This document shows, in pieces, positions 48,574 through 59,578 of a DNA stretch of 64,000 nucleotides. The stretch covers positions 1 through 64,000 of the forward strand of contig MSJH02000117.1 in assembly GCA_001931875.2 (NCBI GenBank). The letters are read 5' to 3'. The DNA comes from Byssochlamys sp. IMV 00236 (lineage: Eukaryota; Ascomycota; Eurotiomycetes; Eurotiales; Thermoascaceae). The position numbers and the translations under genes were made by a program. Under the pieces are notes generated by a model that saw only the letters and a program-made list of their open reading frames with translations, made no database searches and had not been told where the DNA came from. Position 1 is the first letter of the stretch, and every line of letters starts with the position of its first letter.

Positions 48574-51500
48574 ATGGATCACTCTGTTGACACCGCTGCC
48601 GCACTCCGCTCTTCTCCTCAAGCCCAAGATGCGGGAAGCACATGCGATGACTCTGAGTCGGTAAAGCAGAACGCTGCTTATCCAGACAAAAGCTCGATAT
48701 CCTCTCCTCCACAGCAGTCTCTAACCGACCATGTTCTCCATTTCTGTTCCGCCGCCAGTAACGAAGCTATCGTTGCTGCTGGCGTTTGTCTAGCAGCTGT
48801 GACGTTAATACTCTTTGGAAGAATTGGACTGGTTCTAGTTGGTATTGTCGCCGGCATTATATTGCATGCTTCCTGGGGAGATGCCCATCTGCAATCTCAC
48901 GGCGGAGTACCAAGAAGGGAGCTGGCTCGCAGACTTCTTGACTGGCCGAAGAAAGAATTCGAGGACAATGAAATCTCTCAGGATACAGCACTATCACGGC
49001 GGAGTTCGCGAGTTGCCGTGGACTACTCTAAGCTTCCCCCGGCGACGGCTGCTGCCTTGAACTCGCTCACAGACGCAATAATCAGAGACTATGTGAAGTA
49101 AGCTTATACGTTCTCATGGGAATGCAGTCGTCGGCTCACAGAAGATGCAGGTATTGGTATACGCCAATTCTCCCATCGGAAGCATCGTTCCCAGACTCTT
49201 GTCAGAGAACACTGACTGCTTTTATCTCATCGATGTCGTCGCACCTTTCTCGGAAACGACCTACGGACACATTCTTACAGTTCCTTATGAATTCTTCCTC
49301 TATGATTATCGTATTTCTCAGTGAACTCTCCGCAGCGCTAGGTGCAGGGCTGCCCGTCTCATCCACACCCGAGGAGGCGATTTCGAACTATCTCCAACAG
49401 AACCCGGACAGCAGCCTAGCCAATGTTTTGGCTGCGGAACAACAACGGAAGAAACTCAACATGGTCGCCGATGATATACTAGCGAGCTTTCTTGATGTTA
49501 CCGCATACAGGTGTGAACCTGTAAGGCATTTCCTCCGGGAGGTCTTCGCTGGCGTCGTCCTAGAGGCAGTTATCAAATCCTGTTCGAGCCCTCAGTTCAT
49601 CAATAGCTGGATAGTATATCTCCTCGAGGAGGGAGAACCGGAGCTCATGAATGCTATCGACGCCGGCGTGGAGGGGGCGCGCAAAGATGGAAATGTAGCG
49701 ACTAGTTCAGCCCCTATTGATGAGAGAATCCGGACTACGAGTTCCGAGGGACGAGTTCGCTCTGAATCACTGCCTTCTTCAAGCTTTAATCTGGAAACTA
49801 CCAAAGGAGGCGACGCAACCGCACAGACAACGAATGGCAGGGCATATAAGAGCATGTCTCTGGCAATTGAGGATGTCTCGGAAAGCGCCAAGAAGGACCT
49901 GCTCCATAATCATAATGGCCGAGATGCACATTATACAATTAAAGACGAATCAATTTCTAGACACTCTTCTGACGATGATGATACAAGGGAGCGTGGAGGC
50001 GGTGATGGCAAAGAGAACGCTATTCCTACTGAGATTCCACGCGATGGCTCCGAACAGACTTCGAATAAGAAAGGTTTCACAGACTTTGACCAACTTCTTC
50101 CACAAAAGCTGCCCACGTCTCCCCAGAGTCAGCCAACAGCCCCGCAAGCGGAACTGACCCCCCCATTAACACTTCACTCTGCTTCAGTGTCGATAGATGA
50201 CCTCTCCGAATCTGGAGACAAGGGATCGATACGCGCCAAACCGAGTGGAGACTATGCGCTGCAGATCGAGCCTGCCTCATCACGCTATCCAGGATGGATA
50301 GTCTTCAGAAAATACAGTGACTTTGAGTCTCTACATGAGGTTCTCGGTCCGATCTCTAGGCTCAACCATATTCATGATTTCGTCGAGAATCACCCGGCAC
50401 TGCCTACCTGGAAGGGCAAGACCAAGCAAACTCTCAAACAAGGCTTGGAAAATTATCTCCGTGATGCCCTTCGACACGAGACCCTCGCTGAGAGCGAACG
50501 CATGAGACGGTTCCTTGGGAAGGACCGGAATCTAGATGCTGCACCCAAGACTCCTTTGAAAAGCGGTTTCTCTTTTCCTGGACAAACTGCATTTGAAGGT
50601 GTGGGGAAAGGTGTTTTGGAGGTTCTCACGAACGCCCCGAAAGGCGTTGCTGGGAGTAGCAAATCTGTATTTGGCGGAGTGACAGGGGTCTTTGGTGTAA
50701 GTGGCAACAAGAGGTCTAGCAGCTTGAGCATTGGGAGGCAATCTCCGCCTGCTACCTTGCATCATGAAGCTGCTGCAAGATCTGCGGATGGAAACGTCGA
50801 CAAAGATTTGAAAAAAGACAGACACCTCAGTACTCCAAACCTTCCTTCTGAGTCGAACGCGGACATTGGGCCAAGGACGTCAATGGATAGCACCAGAGGC
50901 TCGCTCAAGAGCCTGTCCCCTCCAAGTCCAGAATGCGATAGTGCCCCAAATACGCTATCAGAATCGGACACGAAACGTGACCATACTGGTCAGGATACAT
51001 TTGATAGAAACGAATTAGAGAGGGAGGCACAGACTGTTTCCCTTTCCCGACCCCCGACGGAAATTCCACGACCCAGTGACGGTGTCTCAGCCTCCATTGG
51101 CTCCTCAGAACCAGAAACTCCTTCGCCGGCCGTTTCTCTGTCGACCGCAGGTGGAGCAAGATCGAGTCTGTCGCAAGGGCCCACCAAAGCAGAGAAGGCA
51201 AGTGAGAAAACCAGCTCCCTATCCTCGGAAGAGGCTCAGATGGCTGTGGAGCTCATTTTTGCCGTCATTAACGAATTATATACGTTGTCTTCGGCGTGGA
51301 ACTTCAGGAAGACCCTCCTGAACGCCGCTAAATCATATATTCTGCGGCCTGGGAACCCGAACCTAGAGGCGATCCGTGCATTGCTCCAAGAATCGGTGAT
51401 TGAAACGTACACCAAGGATGAGACACTTGCAGATCAAATCAAAAAGCTGCGGGAAAATTGCCTTCCTACGGAAGATGAATTAAAGACATGGCCACCACCA

Positions 51501-51710
51501 CCAACTGATAATGAGCAGGAGAAACTAAGGAATAACGCGCGCAAACTCCTCGTTGAAAGAGGCATGCCCCAGGCCCTCGTCAGTGTTATGGGTGCTGCTG
51601 CGACTGGAGAAGCACTTGGAAAGGTTTTTGACTGTCTCCAGATCGAAGTAGTTGCTCGCGGCTTCGTATTTGCTCTCTTGCTCCAGGCACTGAAGACAGC
51701 TACCCTATGA
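48574..51710 (+). CDS. mdm1: ER-anchored PXA/PX/Nexin-C sorting nexin (Mdm1-like)
   Basis: In yeast Mdm1 anchors in the ER and tethers it to the vacuole, with roles in lipid metabolism. Exons: 48,574-49,097 and 49,151-51,710, total 3,084 nt, 1,027 residues. The start is in a strong context (GCCATGG) and is the first in-frame ATG. Two hydrophobic segments (about 65-81 and 84-99) form a membrane hairpin. A PXA domain spans about 155-345 (the junction restores DYVKYWYTPILP). A Ser/Glu-rich linker follows. The PX domain (about 535-650) has the phosphoinositide-binding RKYSDF. A basic/Ser-rich linker precedes the Nexin-C domain (about 865-1,010). I see no RGS domain. The single intron is 53 bp, GT-AG. 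Function is by family. Confidence 0.9.
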
Positions 51711-52554
51711 GACCATGCGAAGGGATTATCGGTGTTTCAGACTCTTGTCAATCGTGTTTCGATGAGCTGCAAACTTCGAGTAACTTGAGACGGTTGACGA
51801 TAGAAAAAAGCTTATCGTATTAGCATTATATGTACTTACTCTTGGTTACCTTTGGGATGGCGTGCTTTGGGGACAAGGGAGCTATTGTATACTCTAGCTG
51901 TCATCATGTACATATACCGTTATATATACGTGGGCCGGTTTGGGACCTCGGAGTTGTCCAGGAGCGGGGATTATTATTGTTACCGCCATGTTCTGAGCTA
52001 CGGTTATGTAGCTACAGGAGATTCATAAAATACGTTCATCTGAGCAATACAAGTTACTACTAGCTAGCATTGGCCCTTGAATAACGCAAAGGATGTTTAC
52101 TAGGAGTTTTTTTTGTATGCAGAGGGAAGAGAGAAAAACACCGACATTCGAATTCTTTTTTTTTTACGCAGTTTTATCAGAATAATTGATATAATTACTG
52201 CAGTTGGCTAACTAGGGACAAGCTATATTATTATTACTGTATGACATACAACGTAAGTACTGTCCATATGTGGGGTAGCAGATCTACCAATTCTGGAAGT
52301 TTGGAGCAAAGAAAAAGCTCGCGTCTTGACGCGCCGTCGTGTCGCGGCCCATTGATTATTGCAATAATCAATGTGGTTAGATAAGTGACCGATCTTAAGT
52401 AGCTCCCCCATGAGCTCATCTCATCACATCTGCAACAAAACGAAGCTTACTCTCCGCTCCGACTTTGAACATTCTCAAATCAAAGGTCATAATTACCTTT
52501 CCGCTAACGCCTTTCCAACTACTATAATTCCATTCCTACTGAACGTTTCCCGCA
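51711..52554. promoter_or_regulatory. Intergenic region upstream of sub1
   Basis: About 840 bp between two plus-strand genes. It contains T-runs near 52,105 and 52,157-52,166 and a pyrimidine-rich region before the start. Short open frames lack any recognisable domain. I see no gene. Confidence 0.5.
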
Positions 52555-53186
52555 ATGGCACCGAAGTCTAACAAACGTTCCTCCCGCGAGGACAGGTACG
52601 ATACCGGAGACGACTTCGTCGTTGACGACAGTAACGGCCACGGCCCTTCCAAAAAGCCCAGAAAAGAGACAACAACCAGAAAGGAGAGCCAGACATCCAA
52701 AGGAGGTAGCAAGGTCGATTCTAACGGCGACACGTACTGGGAGATATCAAGACTGCGTCGTGTCACCATCTCCACATTCAGAGGAAAGACTATGGTCAAC
52801 ATCAGAGAATATTATGAGAAGGATGGACAAGAGTTACCCGGGAAGAAGGTTAGATAAATGCCGCCATCTCTCTCTCTATATCGTTCATGTTTTGTTTTCT
52901 TTTGCGCTCTTCGCAAAAAAACATCTATTGAATTATCTCCCTGACTGATTTGGATTATTATTTCTAGGGAATCTCATTGCCGATCGAGCAGTTCTCTGCT
53001 TTTGTCTCTTTACTCCCAGAGATAGAATCGGTGCTTCACGAAAAGGGAATCGTCGTGCCTCGCCCTGAATATAATGAGTCCGGGGAAAAGGTCGAAGCGG
53101 ATAAAGGCAACTCTGATACTAAAGATGCGGCTTCTACGGGGCGGAGCAATATCGAGGAGACCAGTGATGAGGACGAAGAGGAGTAA
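52555..53186 (+). CDS. sub1: Transcriptional coactivator PC4/Sub1 family
   Basis: Nuclear single-stranded DNA-binding coactivator of RNA polymerase II. Exons: 52,555-52,848 and 52,968-53,186, total 513 nt, 170 residues. The N-terminus is charged and Ser/Lys-rich (MAPKSNKRSSRED). The PC4 domain runs about 58-125: YWEISRLRRVTISTFRGKTMV, then VNIREYYEKDGQELPGKK joined to GISLPIEQF across the intron. The C-terminus is acidic (SDEDEEE). The 119-bp intron splits the PC4 domain at a phase-0 position; retention would stop after two codons. Length and domain order are as in other fungal Sub1 proteins. Confidence 0.94.
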
Positions 53187-53447
53187 TTATTGAAACTGGT
53201 CGGTGAAAAGAACTGGAGTCTGGCGTTTCTTGTCTCTACTTGGGCGGGCGGGGAGCGGCAACTCATGATCTCAAGTGGCTTTTGATATTTCTTTTACTCT
53301 TTTTTTAGTATGTATAGCTTCAAAACGTGGAATCTGGGATTACTTCGTTATCCACTATGTCTGGGCATAAATAGGTCATGAAGCGGTATATATGTGGGAA
53401 GCCACTTATGTACCTGGGGCATGTTGCTCGTCTGCTAAGCTCCAAAT
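53187..53447. other. Intergenic, convergent 3' ends of sub1 and 5-oxoprolinase
   Basis: 261 bp between facing stop codons; T-rich downstream of sub1 near 53,290-53,306. No gene seen. Confidence 0.5.
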
Positions 53448-56400
53448 TCACACGCTCGTCTCTTGCATCGATACTCGATTAGCCAGCGACCCGCCTCTCC
53501 AGGCGTGGCGAGCGTCTTGTTCATCACGAGCTTTCTTCTTGGTACCAGATATACCCCATCCACCGCCACCAGGAGTTCTCACTATGATGCGTTCTCCAGG
53601 CTGCATTTTCGCTGTGTTCTTCGCGCCCAAGTTGATATGGCGTTCTTCCCACTCGTCTTCAGTGCCATCTCGTTTCGGTATTCTACGCACCCAGATATTT
53701 TCTCCGCGCTGAGCATCTTCGCCCCCTTCGAGACCATAGGGTCTGTACACTCTCCGTTCCGAGAGTATGGAAACCTGGACAGGGATGCGGAATTCGATAT
53801 CACGTACGACACCATCACCACCACGGTGCTGGCCATCGCCCGCGGAGCCGTGTCGGATGCTGAACTCCCGGAGTAGCACGGGATATCTCCTCTCGAAAAT
53901 CTCTGCATCAGTAATGCGAGTGTTCGTCATATGGGTGTGGACGCCCGATGTTCCCTCCCAATCCGGACCGGCACCACTTCCTCCGGCTATCGTCTCGTAA
54001 TAGCCAAAGCCCCTGGTTTCAGCTTCGCCAGAGATATTCCCGCCGAAGCCAAAGGTTAGGTTGTTAGTGTCTCCCTGTGAAGCTGCACAGGCCTTGAAGC
54101 ATTTAAGAATAACATCGGTTATCCGTTGACTCTGATGTCGGTTAGAATCCAATGTTAATCACCAACCTGTGTTAAGTGTCCATGTTACTTACTGTCAGAA
54201 CATTTCCACCTACTACGGCAGCTCTGGCCGAAGGCGAAAGGATTGAATCTTTCGGTATTCGGACCTCGATTGGCTTTAAACATCCCTGGTTCAGGGGGAT
54301 ATCTTCCGATATTAGACACCTTAGACAGTAGATGATCGCAGAATAAGTAACAGCTTCTGGAGCATTGATATTCCCTGGAGCAAGTCAGACTGCGAAGCAA
54401 TGATGTACCCATGAGTATCCTTACCGTAAACTTCCGGCCCTGTGCCCTCAAAGTCGAAGATAGCTTCACCCTTTTCTACATTGATTGAAATTCTCAGTTG
54501 GATTGGAGTACCGTCATCCATATAATCGATGGCACTGAGATCTCGATTGGCGAACTTGGCGCTGACTTCTCTCAAGAGGTTCCTGACACTTAACTCTGCA
54601 TTTTCCTGGATCTTTCGCATGTAGAATTGAACCACATCTTCGCCATAGTCTCCAATTAAGGCCGATATGAGACTAATTCCCTTTTGATTGGCAGCAATCT
54701 GAGCTTTGAGGTCGTTCAGGTTGTCAGCCAGGCTCCTCGTGCCACTGCATTCGGGATACTGGGCAGGTTCGTCGTAAAGTAACTCTGTGATTCGTTTTTC
54801 GTTGAACTGGCCCTCCGAGACAAGCTTTTCGGATTGGATTGCAGCACCCTCCTGGAAGAGCTCCTTAGAATGAGGTGGCATAGAGCCTGGTAGGATACCA
54901 CCGATGTCAGCTGTTCGAAAGGTTAGCACTAGAACTTATATGCCCAGGTGTATCCACTTGCCATGATGAGCACGCGACGCCACATAGAAGATGATATCTT
55001 TCCCGCTGAATGCCGGAGTTATGACGGTTATATCTGGAAGATGAGTTCCGCCAAATTCGGGATGATTGGACACTATCACGTCTCCAGGTTTAAGTTTTCC
55101 TTCCCATATACGGGCCTGCATTGAGACGCAAGTTGACATGCTGCCCAAGTGGACAGGAAGATGGGGAGCATTGGCAACGAGTCCACCCTGCGCATCAAAG
55201 AGCGCACATGAATAATCCAGTCTCTCCTTTACATTCGTGCTGACACTCGTCTTTTGCAGGGCCCGTCCCATCTGTTCTGCAATGGCCATGAACCGATGCG
55301 CAAAAATGCTGAGCATAATGGGGTCGACGCTATCGGCACTCGGTTTCGTCTCTTGAATCGCGGATTCACCAATATTGATAACAACATGGGTCTCAATGAT
55401 GAGTGCCGCAGCGCCTGGAGGCACAACCAATGTTTGAGTGTCATCGGCCAAGATTGCTGGTCCTTTGACATGATCATTGACCACCAAATCCTGTAGTCGG
55501 TAAATAGGCGTGTGCTGACGTCCACCTTCAAAGTACACTTCGCGCACATCATATTTTTTGTCGCTGCTTACATCTTTTGGCTTCGCATCTTTCAATTGCT
55601 GGTCAACTGTTTTCCCCAGAGCCTGGAAACTCTTCCCAATGCCCCTAACCCGAACATCGTCAACAATAATGTCTCGGTCAGGAAGCGTGAAACCGAATTC
55701 TTGCTCATGCTGTTCAACAAATGCTTTGCCAAACGCCCACTGGTCCCCACCGTAGGAATCCTTTGCTTCCTCCGGGGTCGGTTTAGCAATCATCAATGCA
55801 GACTCTGTCCCACGGTATCGCATGTTGAGATACTCTTCGAATACAATGGAGTCGTCTTCAAAACCTTGTTCCCGTAGCTTGATTGAGGATTTTTTCTTCA
55901 ATTCCTCCATCTTCTCTTTTAGCTCTTCCCTGACATTGCCTTCATCAGACCATACTTTTGATTCCGGCTCCTGACTTTCATCAACGACGTCTGCCAACGC
56001 CATACCATAGGCTGAGAGAACGGATGAGTATTTGTGCAGCAGTATTTGTCGAATGCCCAAACTCTCTGCAATGGCAACAGCATGCTGACCACCTGCTCCA
56101 CCGAAGGTCGCAAGTCTATGTTTAGAAGTATCATGGCCTTTTGCTTCAGTGAGAGAACGTATAGGTCTTGTCATCGTCTCGTTTGCGATCTTGATAAACC
56201 CATATGCCACTTCATCAGGAGTCATCTCCTTCGCCTTATCTCCCTTCGCCACCTCGTCATTGACCACTTTCGTGAGATCTTCAAAGAGCTTTCTGCTGGC
56301 TTGTATATCTAGTTCTTCATTCTCCTTTGGCCCAAATATCTTTGGGAAAAAGTCAGGAAGTAGCCTGCCCAGAAAGAGATTGGCATCAGTCACCGTCAGT

Positions 56401-57733
56401 GGGCCCCCTTTACGGTAACAGGCTGGACCGGGATGAGCACCAGCGGACTCAGGGCCGACAACAAAGAGGCCATTGCGGAAGAACAGTCTAGAGCCTCCTC
56501 CTGCGGCGACAGTATTTATATCGAGCTGAGGAGATTGGATGGTCACTCCTGCCGTAGTCGTCTCGAAAACATGCTCATAGCGACCCGAGCCATAGCGACT
56601 AACATCAGTACTGGTGCCTCCCATGTCGAAACCAATGACTGGGACCTTTGTCTCCGGATCATAGGAAGTCAATGCATACCCAACGACGCCGCCAGCGGGA
56701 CCTGATAGGATCGCTCGTAGACCAGAGAATCGATCAACGTCGACGAGGCCACCGTCAGACTGCATAAATTCGCATCGAGCTGCTCTGTTGTCACCCTCAT
56801 TTTTGACACTCTCTGTGCCCAAGCCACCTTTGAAGCCGACCTGAAAGCTGGCGATATATTTCTTGATAGCAGGAGTAAGGTAGGCATCTGCACAGGCCGA
56901 GGTTGCTCGAGGCACAAGTTTGATCATAGGCATCAGCTCATGGCTGAGACTGACATGCTGAAAGCCGATCTCAGCTGCTAGTCGTCCTATGATTGCCTCA
57001 TGGTCGGGAAAGGTATAGCTGTGCATCAAGCAAACAGCAATGCTGCGGATTCCATCATCGTAGAGGGCCTGTAACTGAGACCTTATCTTGTTCTCAGAGG
57101 GCCTTTGTAGGATGCGCACAGCTTCCGAGGACAGGCCGCGAACGAGATCTGCATCCGCGGATGTTTCTTCTCGCGGCGCTGTTTTCGTCGTATGTCGAGT
57201 TGGGTCTTCCGCATAGTCCTCCAATGTCACTCTCTCGTCGATCTCGATCACTCTGTCATAGAGGACGTCAGGTCGCTTGATAGCCAGGTCAAAGATCTTT
57301 GGACGAGATTGATTTCCGATTATAAGACAATCTTTGAATCCTTTAGTAACCACAAGGGCGATTCTCTCGCCCTTCCGTTCAAGCAGGGCATTAGTAGCGA
57401 CCGTCGTTCCCATGCGAATGCTTTCAATGAGAGACGTGTCCAGCGGCTCCCCACGAGGTATTTCACGGCCTGTGAATTTGGATAACAAACGCCGGATCCC
57501 TTCTAGTGGAGCATCCTCGTAATTGGAAGGGTCTTCGGAGAGTAACTTGATAACTACGTCGTCTTCGAGCTTTCCGCTTCCTGAGTTTCCTATACAATCG
57601 GTGAAGGTGCCACCGCGCTATGAATCTTGTCAGCCCCTCGAAGCAGATATGCTGTCGAACGGACCTGGAGCCATGGGAGGGAATACTGTACATCAATAGC
57701 AATCCGGATACCTCGTCCCTCAGAGAAACCCAT
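53448..57733 (-). CDS. oxp1: 5-oxoprolinase (ATP-hydrolysing)
   Basis: Converts 5-oxoproline to glutamate with ATP hydrolysis, the last step of glutathione turnover in the cytosol. Exons: 57,733-57,692; 57,617-54,962; 54,910-54,425; 54,374-54,193; 54,131-53,448, total 4,050 nt, 1,349 residues, in the range of eukaryotic enzymes. The ATPase-like Hydantoinase_A N-region begins with AID joined to [10 protein letters not shown] across intron 1. Hydantoinase_A core (about 240-540) has [14 protein letters not shown]. Hydantoinase_B (about 750-1,310) has HHADIGGI and GGNVLTSQR. Intron 2 (54,911-54,961) uses a GC donor with a perfect GCAAGT context; the GT donor beside it would create a stop. The rest are GT-AG. 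It is divergent from the MIT gene. Confidence 0.94.
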
Positions 57734-59578
57734 AGCTGGTGTATGTAGGACGCGTGTAATGGGATTGAACGAACAGTATCCGGTTGATGGAGCAACGAAT
57801 TGCTCCTTGTTAAATGCAGAGGTCCCCAGTTAACTAAGAAGCTGATTTATGTATGCTATGGCTTACCAGGGCTCGACCTTGATGTCTGCCATCCAAGGTC
57901 GGGGTAGTTGAATGAGGGGTTCCCCGCTAATCGAAGTAACCAGCTTATCAATATCAAGGAGGCGATGTGATCATACCTGCGCGGCACTGGAGGTCCTCCG
58001 TAATACTTGCGCAACTCTAAAGAACGCTCTAGCTACATACTGTAACTACCAGTAATCTGCAGAAGTAGGAAGAGAGAACCTTGCAAGGCTAAGTTTGAGC
58101 GACCACTGCTGGAGGATGTTGACATCTTTCCACTGCGCACAGGATCCCCTCAGGCTAGGCTAGTTAGACCAGTGCTTTGCACGAGTCTGTAACGAACGGA
58201 AACCATGATGAGATTCACATTCGACCTGACCACTGCAGCGTACTTCGTCCGAATAATTATATCTACCGTTCGGACCTGCGCTTGAGTCGGGGCCAGATCG
58301 AGCGGGCCAGACGACGGCGCGAAATCCACACGCCTCTCCCGCGAACCCCATCTCGAATTTGGAACTCCCCCCCTTTCCTTCTCAATGCAGGATCTTGGAC
58401 CTCAACTCTCTTCACTGGCTGTCGAATAGTTGTCGCCAGTACTGGTCCTACATTCTCCCTTCTCTTACCTGCTGATCAAGCGGTCTTCTTGCGCGCGGCT
58501 CCCGGTGCGCTTGTTATTGATATCCCCTGAATCCGCGGCATCACCAACCCCTACTCCTGAGACCCAGAAGGACGAACGAGCTTCCTCCCCTGCATTGTTC
58601 GCTATATCGATTCTTCCGCGCGCATCATATTCCTAGACGACTATATATCCTGCCGTTCCTCGTTATCCTTTCACAGTCGCTGGCTCGCAACAAAGTGACT
58701 ATTTGCGTGGTGTCTAGACTGTCGGTATCCGCATTACTCCGCATGTTCTCGTAACGAACAGGTGGTCTTCGCAGGAAGAGGACCAATTGAACGGATTGAC
58801 CTTGTTAAAGAGGCCCCTTGAGCGCATCAAAAGGCAGCACATCGACTTCCCGTACGAGAAACCGACTATATGACTACATAAAAGGCGAAAGTGCTAGCAG
58901 GAGAATTGGGCCTTGCGATTTCCCCATTACACCTGGGCATTTCGAGATATAGCTCATAATCGACAGAGAATGGTTGCGACATCCCGAACTCCGACGACCG
59001 TCCCTCGATTTGTATATCCAACTTCCAATCTGTGTTGAAGCGCGCCTCCCGCTATATAAACAGAAAGCCTTGGCGCAGACGTTGTCGGGTGCTATAAAGT
59101 CCTTTTCTTCGCCCATCTGCCTTCGATATCATTCTTCGGGTACTTGACTGGCAACGGCGTGTTGTACAGTGATCTGTCGGTTGAGTTTAGCCGATCACCT
59201 AGGAATTGCCCTTCTTTCCCCTCCGCACCACACCGCTCATGCGACTTTTGAACGGACTTGAACAGGCACTTCATGTCGATATAAGCACCATCTCGGTCCA
59301 TGCGCCATTTTCTGTGACTAGTCCCAACCAATTTCGTGACCATTGACGGCAATGCTATATTGCTCGACCTCACGCGGCAGTGAAAACACGACGTACACTC
59401 ACGGACCATAACTATAGATTATCTACGTACATTATCGCCTTTCGGCAAGGGTATTGGACACATCCCGCATGGTCCTGAAGGATAGCCTCGATTGGCATAT
59501 CAAAAAATCCCATCGCGTCCTTGCACAGGATAGTCTTCAGAGCTAGCGAGGGAAGCGAAAGCGAGTTCGAGAGCGAAA
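57734..59578. promoter_or_regulatory. Long divergent intergenic region, oxp1 / MIT-domain gene
   Basis: 1.85 kb without a gene I can support. It contains pyrimidine-rich tracts and several short open frames on both strands (for example 58,177-58,530 plus and 59,092-59,409 minus) with no recognisable domains. It may hold a long 5' leader with upstream frames for the MIT-domain gene. Confidence 0.45.

Noticed and set aside
49116..49150. An independent start for the second exon of the sorting nexin at 49,116
   Set aside because: That ATG lies inside the 53-bp intron; splicing 49,097 to 49,151 keeps the frame and restores the PXA-domain start.
58177..59409. Small genes in the oxp1/MIT intergenic region
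   Set aside because: The open frames (58,177-58,530 plus, 58,430-58,636 plus, 59,092-59,409 minus) show no domain and no convincing splice extension, and they overlap pyrimidine-rich leader-like sequence.
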